From Delphinapterus leucas (taxonomy: Eukaryota; Chordata; Mammalia; Artiodactyla; Monodontidae): 64,000 bases of DNA. Where the stretch lies: positions 66,567,964-66,631,963 of the forward strand of contig NW_022098076.1 in NCBI RefSeq assembly GCF_002288925.2, in the 5' to 3' direction. The stretch's first letter is position 1, and each line of letters starts with the position of its first letter. Below the pieces are notes generated by a model that worked only from the letters and a program-made list of their open reading frames with translations, was not told the DNA's origin and did no database searches. Positions 34,598 through 45,015 of the stretch are shown here, in pieces. Position numbers and translations under genes: made by a program.

Positions 34598-34992
34598 TGT
34601 TAAAAAAAGAGACAACTGGCCCAAAATGGAGTCACTTGTGCTAAGCCCCACTTCACCAAACTGAAACTTACAATTTTAATATAGGTTCACCGGCCCCAAG
34701 AATGGAATCTTAAACCAGTCAATCTGGAATTACCCGATCAGCACTAGAGAGGTAATTTGCCTGATAGACCCCTGTCATTTCCTAAAGGAAGGTGACCTTG
34801 CCACAAACAATCAGCTCTTTGCTGGTACAACTTCCTTGTCCAGCCCCCTTCTGTCTATAAAAGTCTTTTGTTTTGTATAGTGCTTCAGAGTTCCTTTCTA
34901 TTTGTTAGATGAGATGCTGCCCAATTCATGAATCACTGAATAAAGCCAGTAAGATCTTTAAAATTTACTCAACTGAATTTTGTTTCTTAATA
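34598..34992 (+). repeat. Endogenous retrovirus 3' LTR
   Basis: Starts TGTTAAAAAAAGAG and ends TTTCTTAATA (the usual terminal CA is changed). It has TATAAAAG (34856-34863) and GAATAAAG near the end. A purine-rich stretch (AGAAGGTGAGAA) precedes it as a decayed polypurine tract. Confidence 0.93.
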
Positions 34993-35045
34993 CTCTGAAC
35001 AATACCTGGCATATAGCAAGTGTTTATAAGTATTTGTTGAAAAGT
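34993..35045 (+). repeat. MIR SINE, right part
   Basis: CTGAACAATACCTGGCATATAGCAAGTG continues the MIR interrupted at 27552 (cited in two overlapping pieces: CTGAACAATACCTGG and CATATAGCAAGTG). Confidence 0.8.
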
Positions 35046-36489
35046 AAAATAAATTATATTTCAAACTTTAAAGAACTTTCATTATATGTATAAAATAAGC
35101 ACTTTTGTTTGCCTCTTAAATACTACACTCATCTTTTTGTTTGTAATGTTTTTACTCACCTTTCCATTTAAAAACAATTTCCCTAAATCCTAATTAAACT
35201 TAGAGATTGTGCCACATCTTGATTCATTATGACCACCCCAAAGCAGATATAGAATGCTAAGTAAATTGCACGTTTGTTTTATCTTTTCACTTAGAAAGCA
35301 TACTTTTATATTTTTCAGTGCAAAATCTAGAATGTCCTATCACCACCCATGGATTAGGCTAAAGCAACCCCAGTCTATAGAGAGCTCTCCAAGTAGCACA
35401 AGAGAGGACGTGGCCTCTTTTCTCCCTCTTCTGTGACCAACAACCAAAGACTTCATTGCTGGCCTTTGTCCAGACTTTACCAACCTGACTCATCTTAATA
35501 GTGTAAATGTGGACATGCTTTTATATGAATTTCCATATTAGAAAATTCTGCTCACTTAACACAAAGCACCATTTCAATCACAGACTTTCTTCCTTTCCTA
35601 CTCAGCAGAGATCAAGAAGAAATGTGGAATATTATTCTTTCTCATTTTGAATAGAAACTACTAACATTTTAACAAATTGATTTTTGCTGAAAATAAGCAT
35701 AATAAAGTGGGTTTTTTTAATTGAAAGTGAGAGATTCCCCTGTGTCAAAATATAAGAATTATTTAGCTGTCTCCAAGAAGATGAATAAAACTATGAACAT
35801 AATGGTTGACTTATTGAGAAAGAAAAATATATTATACAAAGACCAGAAAACAGAGTGGGAGAGAAAGGTCTGTAATGGCTTGGCTGCTAAAGGACATTTT
35901 TACGCTCATGCCAGCACTAAGTGCTCTTCCCAATGAATAAACCATATGTCCATTTTTATATGCTTCCTTTCACTAAGATTCTGCTACTTCACAATATTCC
36001 TTTTGTCCCAGTCCCTGCCTCATCTTCTGCAACCCCCAGCCTGGCTCCCCCATCCCTCACTTCACCTCCTTGGGCAACCAGTATTTGTGCCCTAGCTACC
36101 AACTTGAACATCTGCTACCTGAAAAAAAGAAAAGCCACCTCACTGCCTAACATCCTCCAGGGCAAAAAGTTTGAAGGATTCAGCATCCTCAAAAAACAGA
36201 CACAGAAGGAAAAAAAAAAAAAGAAGAAGAAGCATATCTTTTCCAGCTCAGTAAATCCTATCTGTATAAAGATTAAATGGATAACACTTTTAAAAATTCT
36301 TCAATGCAAGGAAGTCCATGTTACCAACAACGTATTGTCTTTCTTTATGCATAGACAGAGACCCACACATTTTATTTCACATTTGCAAGCATCTCTTTTT
36401 CAACATATTACCATATAGAAGAGATAGATCATATATATAACTCTAGAGAACAAAATGCCAATATTTTCCCTCTTTCTCCTGGATGGTTT
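35046..36489. other. Intron sequence, nothing recognised
   Basis: AT-rich sequence. The 165-codon frame at 35921-36418 contains a lysine run from an A-rich tract and shows no domain, so it is not called. Confidence 0.5.
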
Positions 36490-36511
36490 TCTCTCTCTCT
36501 CTCTCTCTCTT
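36490..36511. repeat. (CT)n microsatellite
   Basis: Eleven CT units. Confidence 0.96.
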
Positions 36512-36612
36512 TATGTCCCAGAACACTTCCCCAGCTGAAGGATAAGAAAATATTTTCACTGAATTAAAGTGAGCCCTGTGTTAAAACAGCTTGCCTGAAT
36601 CCAACCAGAGCC

Positions 36613-36735
36613 CTTCAGCCATGGCTCACGGGCCCAGCCGCTCCGCGGCATGTGGGATCTTCCCGGACCGGGGCACGAACCCGCGTCCCCTGCATTGGCA
36701 GGCGGACTCTCAACCACTTCGCCACCAGGGAAGCC
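36613..36735 (-). mobile_element. CHR SINE fragment without 3' half or tail
   Basis: Antisense copy with an intact tRNA-related head (ending CACCAGGGAAGCCC on the plus strand) but cut off after CAGCCATGGCTCACGGGCCC. There is no poly-A tail. CCAGAGCC occurs at both edges (36605-36612 and 36736-36743). Normal LINE-mobilised copies lose the 5' end, not the 3' end. Confidence 0.9.
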
Positions 36736-37086
36736 CCAGAGCCAATTTTTTTAAACTTCATTTCAACACTTGGTCAGCGGCTCTTCCTACTCCATTCACT
36801 TCTAGCAGCAGACTCGTCTCCAACCTGAATTCCCATCACCGTATACCTTTGCCCTCAAGCTTTTTACTAGTCTACTTCCTTGATATGTTTGCACTTAATT
36901 TGATTCCATCCTTCATGCTTTTTTCATTATTCTTAGTTCATACACACCACATAAATTATCACTTTTGTTTTTTTCAGTTCCCCATGTGCCCCCTTCACAC
37001 CAATTCCAAATAAATACTTCCGATTCTCATCCATTTCATCCAAATTAATTCAGATTCCCTCTCCTAATCCCCCATCTCCACTTCTG

Positions 37087-37160
37087 CCTCCCCTCCTATC
37101 CTTCCTATCCTTTCTACCTCCCCTCCTATCCTTTCTACCTCCCCTCCTATCCTTTCTCTT
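37087..37160 (+). repeat. Short minisatellite, about 21-bp unit
   Basis: CCTCCCCTCCTATCCTTTCTA-like units occur about three and a half times, in a pyrimidine-rich stretch (37060-37160). Confidence 0.88.
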
Positions 37161-37519
37161 TCTCAAAGCACCTACTTTTCCCTCCATGCTTGTCTCTGCA
37201 GAAGGTTTTACTGGCAAAATGCTTCTGGAGGGTGCAAGGCCATTGCTTCCTGTGTTGTTTTAAGAAAGTCATGCTCTACATTACTGCCAACTTCAATGGG
37301 CCAAGGCCTGCATGTCCAATTTCACCCTCCATGAGTAATGTCCTTGTATCATCACCCCTACACTGAAATTATAGAAGTGAGGAAAGAAAAGCTTCTTGTT
37401 CTTTGGTGGCATTTAACTTTAAGTGGTTTATTTCTAGTTTACATAAAGCTGTTTTTGCACAAAATCACTGCTAATCAAGATCATCGGCAATAGTCACAAC
37501 TATAACCAACCCTATGACT

Positions 37520-37745
37520 ATCCTTAATGAGCTCTTACCATCTGCCAAGTATTTTACATGTTTACTCATTTAATCTTCAAAACAATCTAGGAGGTAAATT
37601 ATCCCTATTTTACAGATGAGGAAATTGAGGCTCAGGGAAGATACATCATGTATCCAGGTCATAAATCTAGGAAGTTGTAGAGCTAGAATTCAAACCCAAG
37701 TCTCCCTGACTGCAAAGCCCTGCTCTTAACCACCCTGCGGTACTG
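37520..37745 (-). repeat. MIR SINE, antisense
   Basis: Reverse MIR order: TATTTTACAGATGAGGAAAT, GAGGCTCAGGGAAGAT, TAGAGCTAGAATTCAAACCC and GCTCTTAACCACCCTGCGG. Confidence 0.88.
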
Positions 37746-38639
37746 CCTTTCTAATAATGCATGGTGCCTTCTTGGGTAAATTCCCCACAGGGAGGAGTCT
37801 TTCCACTTTAATTCGCTATAAGGCAAGAGGTTGCAGGTGCTGGGAAACATAATGAGCTCCACCTTGATAATCACTCTGAACAGAAAATACCCAAAGCACA
37901 AAATATGCATCACTCCTCAGAGTTATCCTTCTAACACATCCATTGGAAAGAGGGGATAGGAAAAAGAAGAAAATGCTCTGGACTCACCCCCAAAAAAGAC
38001 TCTCCGCTTCCCCAGAGCCGTCCAGTCTCATACTAGGCAGGACATAGCCTGTCTCACGTCAGTAATGAAAAAATGTGCTCATAAGCATGAATTCCACACC
38101 CCCAACAATGCTCAACCTTCTTGCCTCATCCTGCCTTCTCTGGTTTCCTGCAGGGAACAGGAGATGAGTCATGGCTGAAGCCTGGGAGCACTGCAATGTC
38201 TTCTCGTTACTTTACTCATTGACTTGAGAAAGAAAGACATATAAATAAAAACGACCTCCAGGACAATATCAGAGAGAGGAAAAAAAAAAGCTGAAAATAG
38301 CAGGAAGCTTTCGCCTTGATGTATGTGGACCAGAGGACTTGAACCCAATCTCCAGTGGGAACCCTGAGTGGCACCTGAACCTGAGCCACAGGTTCAAAAG
38401 TTACCTTAGGGGACCTTCCCATGAACCAAGCAAGGGCAGAAGGGAAAGTGAGTTCGGAGTTAGAGGAGAGCATGCCTAAATCCTGTGGTGTGAAGAAGCA
38501 ACGTCCGTGCTCATCCCCCCGTGGGAGTACCTTCCAGGTTCGCGGTGGTGACGGCTTCTAGTCACACATTATGCACTCCTACCTCAGGGAAGCTTCTCTG
38601 TCCTGCACAAAGACATTTCACAGACCCCCTCCCCCCAGA

Positions 38640-38795
38640 AGATTAAAGCTGAGAGGGGCCTTAAGATCCAGATTGTTTGGCAGATGTGGAAAATGAGGCC
38701 GCCAGCGAGGTAAAGCGATGTGCTCAAGGTCACAAAGCTAGTTAGTAATAGCACTGGAATAGAACCCAGGTTTCCAATGAACTTTGCACTGTACA
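38640..38795 (-). repeat. Mammal-wide SINE-like repeat, diverged
   Basis: GTGGAAAATGAGGCCGCCAG, CTCAAGGTCACAAAGCTAGT, TAGTAATAGCACTGG and AGAACCCAGGTTTCC fit a MIR/MIR3-type element in antisense orientation. Confidence 0.65.
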
Positions 38796-39925
38796 CTTCC
38801 TTGGTGACACAGCCCACAAACCACCACAGAGTACCTGGAAGACAGGCAGTGAGCCCGAAAAGAACTCACCAACACATCTCCTAGCCTAGATCCAATCCCC
38901 TATTTCTCCCTGACAACACTCTGATTCTGCTGTTTATACTTTCGGAGCTTTTCCCTGTTCAGCTTGTACTGTGCACGCAGTATGCAAAAACCATACCAGC
39001 AATACACTGTCAGGGACTCATTAAAAAAACCCCAATGATAGCAATTGCTCCTACGATGCTAACCCCAAGAAGAGACGCCAGCCCTAAGCTTCCAACTCAA
39101 ACCAGAGAACAAAGACCAGATTCAAGGAATATGCTAATCTCACTCTTTTCTCTGCAAACCCCCCTCTACCAAATTATCCCATCGCTCCCAAGATCAACAT
39201 GATTCCTGGGAGTCACCACAGAAGTCCTGAGGAAAATATACAGTCCCCACCGGTCCCCAGCGCCCTTACCACACACATAGCAATGTAATCACTTTAGCAA
39301 CTTCTCAGTAACAAGCTCATTCAAAGGCAATTCTGCCATCTCTCCGTAAAGCATGCGCCACAGAACAATGCAAAAGAGGAGATGCCAATTAATTATAGAA
39401 TGATCACCTCTAATGAACTCTGAAACCCTCCTGCTGTTGGTGACTTTGATGAAAAATCAGGGATGCTGGAAAAAGAGTGAATAGGGACACCTTGGCTACC
39501 TTGCTCAATTGTGAATTTCAAATGTACCTCCTCGGATTCCACTGTTGATCCAAACTGCAAAACTACACTGATAAAACAATGAAAAGTACCAGGAAAGTGA
39601 CAAGTGCACATATCACGTACGGTTGTGAGTCACACCAGCAGAGCCCCTGTTCAGGCATCCTCAGTAGTGTCTGATTCTACACCATGGTTGTAGAATTATT
39701 GCCTCTGAAAGTGTCTCCGAGCCAGTGAGTGACAAACCCATGTCCTGTGCTCAGGACACCTGGAGATCCTAAGGTAACGAGTGAGTCGCCTGCTTCCCCA
39801 CCCAGGCCCACCTGCCTCTCTGCACCTCCTAGTTGGCATGGATGCCACTTCTCGGAACAGAGAGAAGCCCTTCCCACCATGAGGCTAAAGGAGGAAAAAG
39901 AAGAAACCACGTGCGGTCAACTTGT
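38796..39925. other. Intron sequence next to KLF7 exon 2
   Basis: No repeat recognised. It may include conserved splice-regulatory sequence close to the donor at 39933. Confidence 0.45.
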
Positions 39926-39936
39926 ACCACTACCTG
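39926..39936 (-). promoter_or_regulatory. KLF7: KLF7 exon 2 splice donor
   Basis: The minus strand reads ACACAG|GTAGTG across the boundary. The intron begins with GT at 39933-39932. The exon ends after one base of codon 245, within the linker after finger 1, where the KLF6/KLF7 genes are normally split. Reading on into the intron gives a few non-KLF codons and then a stop, which supports the boundary. Confidence 0.9.
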
Positions 39937-40564
39937 TGTGAGTCCTCTGGTGGGCCTTTAAGTGGGAGCTTTTTGTATAAACTTTCCGGCACCCGTTAAA
40001 CTGACAGCGGTGAACCCTCTTCTTGTTTTCGGGGCATGCCTCAGCCCCTACCCCTCCTTGTTCACTGTCGCTCTGTCCACTCTTAACTGTCCCAGCTGCC
40101 GCCACGGCTGCCGCTGCTGTTGCCACCCCTCCCACCTTTACTGAGCTGAGTGCAGCCTTCTTGGCCACCAGTTTCAACGTCACTGTGCCATCCACGGCTG
40201 AGAGAGTCTGTGAGGTTTTGACCAGATGGCGGCTGAGCTCAGGGGACGAGGGGGGCGTTAATGAGGTCACTGCGTTGAGCTGGGCCTGGTTGACGGCTGT
40301 GTAGCTGTCTAGAGAAGAGCTGGTTGGCTGGAGGCTGAGGCAGGTCTCAGATAGCAACTTGTCCCGAGAGAGCAAAATGTCCACTGCCGAACTCTTCTCA
40401 CAGATGGTCGCTTCCACAGGGAGCAGCAGGGGGTCTAAGCGCCGGAAACTTTCCTCAATGCACGGGGGAGGAGAAGCACGGAGGAAACAGTCTAAGTCCT
40501 CACCAAAGGTCTCCGAGATCCTCCTGGGCTCCGTCTGCAGGTAGCGTTCCAATTCAAGGCATGT
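39934..40564 (-). CDS. KLF7: KLF7 exon 2 (Kruppel-like factor 7), coding, partial gene
   Basis: KLF7 is a nuclear C2H2 zinc-finger transcription factor that binds GC/CACCC-box DNA and acts in neuronal and adipocyte gene control. This 631-bp exon is open throughout and encodes residues 35-244 of the 302-residue family protein. In order it shows an acidic N-terminal activation segment, a leucine-rich stretch (about 98-113), a Ser/Pro segment with TPPSSP (about 135-145), an alanine-rich run (about 182-191), a basic KKR patch (about 215-217), and finger 1 with Cys221, Cys226, His239 and His243. On the minus strand a pyrimidine-rich tract ending CTGCAG precedes the exon at 40564. The donor CAG|GTAGTG follows 39934, so the next exon continues in phase 1. 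The first codons read TCLELERY, an internal start, so there is no initiator here. KLF6 is the closest paralogue, but the residues outside the finger fit KLF7. No frameshift or stop was seen. Confidence 0.97.
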
Positions 40565-40600
40565 CTGCAGAGGGGAAGGAGGGAGGGAGAGAAACAGCCA
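40565..40600 (-). promoter_or_regulatory. KLF7: KLF7 intron 1 splice acceptor and polypyrimidine tract
   Basis: Read on the minus strand, this is a C/T-rich run ending in CTGCAG directly before the first exon 2 codon (ACA, Thr35). It has the shape of a strong 3' splice site. The reading frame enters in phase 0, which matches exon 1 ending after residue 34 in the family. Confidence 0.9.
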
Positions 40601-43011
40601 TCAGAAGCAAAGAACACCACGAGGCCACATGTTGACAGGCTGAGGAAGAAGATACAGGAAGGAACAGAGAATGTTTCATGGCTCGTATCTGAAATTCTCT
40701 TGTTGAAAGGTCTGACCTTGTTATTTTCTCCCTGGACACTTCTGAAGGGTTCACAAGGGTCACATGATATGAGTTCAACTACTATAGTTAATGGGGAACT
40801 AGAAGCCCAGAAGGGCTATCTCACACCATCAAGTTCCCTGAGAACATTTAATGTTAAAATGGTCTCATGCTCCACAATCCAATTCAGGGTGAGATGCTCT
40901 AAGCCTCCCTAGGAGTTCCCACGCAAGCAAGAAGCAAATAGAATCAGACAAGATTTTCGTATCAAGACTCCCCACAGTCCAACTTAATTTTTCAAATAGA
41001 CTTTAGCAAGTCACAAAAATAGGCCAATTTTCCAACTTGCCCTTTAGAATAAACCATGCCCACCCAAACTAAGTCATGAGCTGAACCAACAGCAAGCCCT
41101 GCCTTGGGAATGGATTCCCTAACCAGCAGGAATGGACACTGTTCTAAAGAACGCCTTGTATAAAACCTTTGATGCACATGACAAAACCCCCATTGTTTAC
41201 AGCAAGTTATTCAAAATACAATTGCTACATACTGTGTGGCAAGGAGCATGAGTCCCATTACAATAGTTTGACATCTCTGACTCCACGATAAAAATAAGTT
41301 CAATCATAGCTATTTGAATTGGTACAGATAAGACACAATCTATTTCAATATAAAGTTTTCACCCGGTAAAGAAGTGAGGAAAAAGAAACCAAAAAAACAG
41401 AAAGGTTCAGAGTTTCAACAAATCTTCATCCATGGTGCATGTAAGTCTTTGTAAGATGGGGGAAGCGCTATTATGGCCAAAGCAGATTTTAAGTTTATAA
41501 TCTAAAAGATCTCCTCACTTAATCCTACTCTTCCAGAATCTGGTAGAAAACCATTGTGCTAACTTATACTATCAGTTCAATTTGCTCTAATTTCTGGGGC
41601 TTCAACAAAGAAAACACTGATGGCAAATTTAAAATGTGACTAGCTCCTAATTTACTGCCTCTGTAGAGCTTCTACGTTTTCAACCAATGTTCTGATTCTA
41701 GGTTTTTATTCTGTTAAGAATCTATTTTAATGATATACCTAGTTGTGTTATCTGTCAAGGATTTTATTTTGGTGACATTTCAAAAGATTGGTTTTTAATC
41801 AGCCTTCTGGTAAAACTCCGCATTACTGAATAAGAAAAGTAGATTTTTAACAATGAATCACCTTTGGGTCTCACTATTGATTTTTAATAGGATAAACTAA
41901 TGAATGGTTCCAATCTTCATTCAACCCTCATGTCACAAGTGTTCACTCAACTACTGTGTTCACAGCAAGGTGCAAGGCTTTCTGTATGTTAGAAGAAGAA
42001 GACAGTGATAGATCCATGTGATGTAGGTGCAGAATAAACAATTACAAGCTAAAAATTACATGAATTTATAAGCAAAGTGGTACCAAATAACATAACAATA
42101 AAGTATGTTGATAAGTTCTTAGGGGATGAGTGGACAATGAATTCTGTACTCTATATTATGGAGGTATTAATCAAGGAAAGCTTATTGGAAAAGTAAGTTT
42201 GATTCTATTTTGCTTATTGATTAAATAATAGCTCTTGCTGAGTAGCTTCCCACCACTTTATATCCGAAACAAGTACTACCACCTTCTCAGGTCTAGGAAT
42301 TTGTCTTATCCTTATTTGCCCCTTTTCTGAATTCTATGTTTCAGAGATTTTCCCTTTCATTTTTCCATCTCATTGCTAAAAATTATCATTTACTTCTTTC
42401 CAATATTGAAACCCTCAGTGTTAGCCCCAGTCAATTCACTTCTGAATTATAAGATATTACCCCTGAAACCTCCCCTTCCCTTTTTAAACCATCATCTGCC
42501 AAGTACAGTGTCTGGTACCCATCAGGTATATAATGTCTATCAAACAAAGATAAAATCAACTTTTTACTATTATTTTGATCATTCTATTCTACTCCACCCT
42601 ACAAAAGCCACCTGCTGACCCTAACCTGGACTAGGCTGAGGCTAGCAATCCTAGAAATGACCACTAATACATGTCTTCTAGAACATAATTGTAATACTCC
42701 TTTAGCTTTGCCCAAAGAGCAGAACCAGACCATAGAGACACAGATATGTTTCAGGTAGAAATCAGCTGAATCATGGGTTATAAGAGGTCCTTCCCGGCCT
42801 CACACACAAGGACGATTTCACACTCACAGTCACCAGTGTCTGTGGATAGAGCTTTTGGATGTCATGTCATCTTACATATTTTTAGCTCACAGAATCAAAA
42901 GTCACTAAGAAATTGTTGTGATTATTAGGAAGCTCAGATCTCTTCATACTCTAAGGGATTCTAAGGAACTGAGATATTCTAAATGCATTTACACACTCTT
43001 CAGGGAGGATA
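40601..43011. other. Intron 1 sequence next to exon 2, nothing recognised
   Basis: Moderately AT-rich unique DNA. A few short frames are not credible as coding. Confidence 0.5.
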
Positions 43012-43028
43012 AAAAATAACCTACCCAG

Positions 43029-43228
43029 GGCTTCCCTGGTGGCGCAGTGGTTGAGAGTCCGCCTGCCGATGCAGGGGACACAGGTTCGTGCCCCGGTCCG
43101 GGAAGATCCCACATGCCGCGGAGCGGCTGGGCCCGTGAGCCATGGCCACTGAGGCTGCGTGTCCGGAGAGGCTCCGCAACAGGAGAGGCCACAACAGTGA
43201 GAGGCCCGCGTACCAAAAAAAAACAAAC
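43029..43228 (+). mobile_element. CHR-2-type SINE with small internal deletion
   Basis: Complete copy from GGCTTCCCTGGTGGCGCAG to GGCCCGCGTACC plus an A-rich tail. It lacks five bases in the GGAGCCTGTGCTCCGC segment. A 17-bp target duplication AAAAATAACCTACCCAG lies at 43012-43028 and 43229-43245, with no difference between the copies, so this is a young insertion. Confidence 0.97.
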
Positions 43229-43245
43229 AAAAATAACCTACCCAG

Positions 43246-43849
43246 TATGCCCTAGTTTGAATCCCAGATTGAATCCCAGAACACATGGATCACACTAATT
43301 ATCTAAGGATGGAGATACTTCCCATCATTAAACGTGGGAAAATCTGGACCACTTAAGAGAGGTTATCACTTGCAATCCTAATACAAGGCATTATTATTCC
43401 ATCTGAGAGTTAGAGAAGCATGAGTACCCATCAGAATGTGCTGAGTAGCCCTCTGAAATCATTATGGAATATTTTTGTCTTGAGAAACCTACTTCTTGTA
43501 ATATTTGCTGGCGATGAAGCTTAGATAGAAAAGAAGACTTTGTCAACCAGAAACTCATCAGGAGTGTTGGAGATTAAAATGTTAATGAGGAGGAGGATTT
43601 CAATGTTAGATTATTTCCAAGCAAAAGAGACAGTTTATTGCCAATGTTTTTGAAAAATAATTATAAGAACTCCCTTAAGAAACGCCTATGATGTTTAATT
43701 GGAATTTAAGGTATCAGTATTTACTCAGAGATTTTAATACATATACACACAGAGGTATGTATAGAAATAAATGTGTATATGCATGTATGTGTATATATAC
43801 ATGTATTTCCTAGCTCCGTCAATGAGAAGAGTCTACAAGCAAAGACACC
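43246..43849. other. Intron sequence, nothing recognised
   Basis: Unique-looking. 43735-43805 is TA/TG-rich. Confidence 0.45.
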
Positions 43850-44964
43850 CCAGTAGCAGTGAGCACACCTGGCATGAAGATCTTGGTTTCTAAATATCAC
43901 CATCCAATAAAGGGAACCAGAGTGCCTTGGAGAAACAGTTGATTGAAAGGCTGAGGCAAAGAAAATAAAGGTGAGACTAGAATATACTGTCGTACCAGAA
44001 GGTAAGGAAGTGCTCATAAAGTGATGGAGGCATGTCAAAAAGACTCATGAGCCAACTTGAAGGAGTTCTCAAAGTCCAAATCTAGGCAACATGAGCAACA
44101 AAAATGAATAATGATAACAGATTCTAACCCATGGAATACGATTAATATCCATGAATCCATAGTGATATAAATAAACGGTTGAATAAATAAATAAATGGAG
44201 GAGATAGATCAGCTCCTACTTATAGTAAAATTACAATTAATAAACGGAGAAGTATTGAAAATAGAAGTATTGAAATAGAAAACCACCATTAGTCAAACAA
44301 CAAAGTAGTAATGAGTACAGGCAAGAATCACCAATGGATGTTAATATTAATAGATGAAGGTATAATGAGAAACAAGATATTTGCCTAGTCTCAAAGCACC
44401 CCCCCAACAAGACATTTATTAAGTACAAAGACAAAAATAATAATTTTACAGTAGAGAAACCTGGCATGCACCACCTTCACCATATGATGAAACTTTGCAG
44501 CATATCGATATCATGCTCCCCGGACATGATAGGCTGAAAAGGGCACAACATTATTCTGTGCCATTCTTGCCAGAAGTACCTAACTTCAATCTAATCATGA
44601 GAAAACATGAGACCAATACAAACTGAGGGCCATTCTACAAAATAACTGGCCGGTATTCTTTAAAAGTATGAAGGTCATGAGGAACAAAGGAGAAGCTGTC
44701 ACAGATTGCAGGAAACTAAGGAGATAAGACAACTAAATGCAATGGATCCCTGCCTGGATCCTGGATGAGAAAAAGGACACCGGTGGGAAAAATAATGTAA
44801 TTCAAATAAAGTGTATAAATTAGTTAATGGTATTTTATCAAGGTTAATCTCTTGTTCTGATACTTGTATTATGATTATGTAACATTAAGGGAAGCTGCAA
44901 AGAGTGTATACAGGAACTCTATGTACAATTTTTGCGACTTAATATAAGTCTAAATACTTGTAAA
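43850..44964 (+). repeat. Old L1M LINE, 3' part
   Basis: Strings of the L1M 3' region: AGAGAAACCTGGCATGCACC, AACTGAGGGCCATTCTACAA, AATAACTGGCCGG, GACAACTAAATGCAATGGAT, CTGGATCCTGGATGAGAAA and AAGGGAAGCTGCAAAGAGTG, ending with the TTTTTGCGACTTAATATAAG tail. The left limit is uncertain. No coding capacity remains. Confidence 0.82.
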
Positions 44965-45015
44965 AGAGAGAGAGAGACAGAGAGAGAGACAGAGAGACAG
45001 AGAGAGAGAGAGAGA
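44965..45015. repeat. (GA)n/(CAGA)n microsatellite
   Basis: GAGA runs with interspersed CAGA directly after the L1M tail. Confidence 0.96.

Larger units (their letters stand above)
27553..34992 (+). mobile_element. Class I endogenous retrovirus, two LTRs, defective
   Basis: A 7.4-kb provirus in plus orientation with a 405-bp 5' LTR, a threonine-type primer site, gag remnants, a short tail of pol, a broken env and a 395-bp 3' LTR. The LTRs differ at roughly 15% of sites by eye, indicating an old insertion. All frames are interrupted and nothing is functional. A Tigger-like element lies inside. It inserted into a MIR. The string TCTG at both edges (27551-27554; 34994-34997) may be the 4-bp target duplication, though the terminal bases of the LTRs are eroded. 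Gamma-like features (PBS type, integrase end, env cysteine motif) place it in class I. Confidence 0.92.
1..39933 (-). other. KLF7: KLF7 intron 2 (partial, runs off the left edge)
   Basis: All sequence left of the exon 2 donor is intron in the KLF7 sense. I looked for sequence encoding fingers 2 and 3 on the minus strand and found none, so exons 3-4 lie outside the window and this intron exceeds 39.9 kb. It carries MIR2355, a full L1, an endogenous retrovirus and several enhancer-like blocks, listed separately. Confidence 0.9.

Noticed and set aside
35921..36418. 165-codon plus-strand open frame
   Set aside because: Low-complexity sequence with a poly-lysine run from an A-rich tract and no recognised domain. 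It is intronic and antisense to KLF7.
37087..37160. Repeated units considered as a CRISPR-like array
   Set aside because: The units are contiguous, pyrimidine-only and have no spacers. It is a minisatellite in a vertebrate intron.
39962..40544. Plus-strand frames opposite KLF7 exon 2
   Set aside because: They mirror the KLF7 coding exon in antisense and have no independent support.
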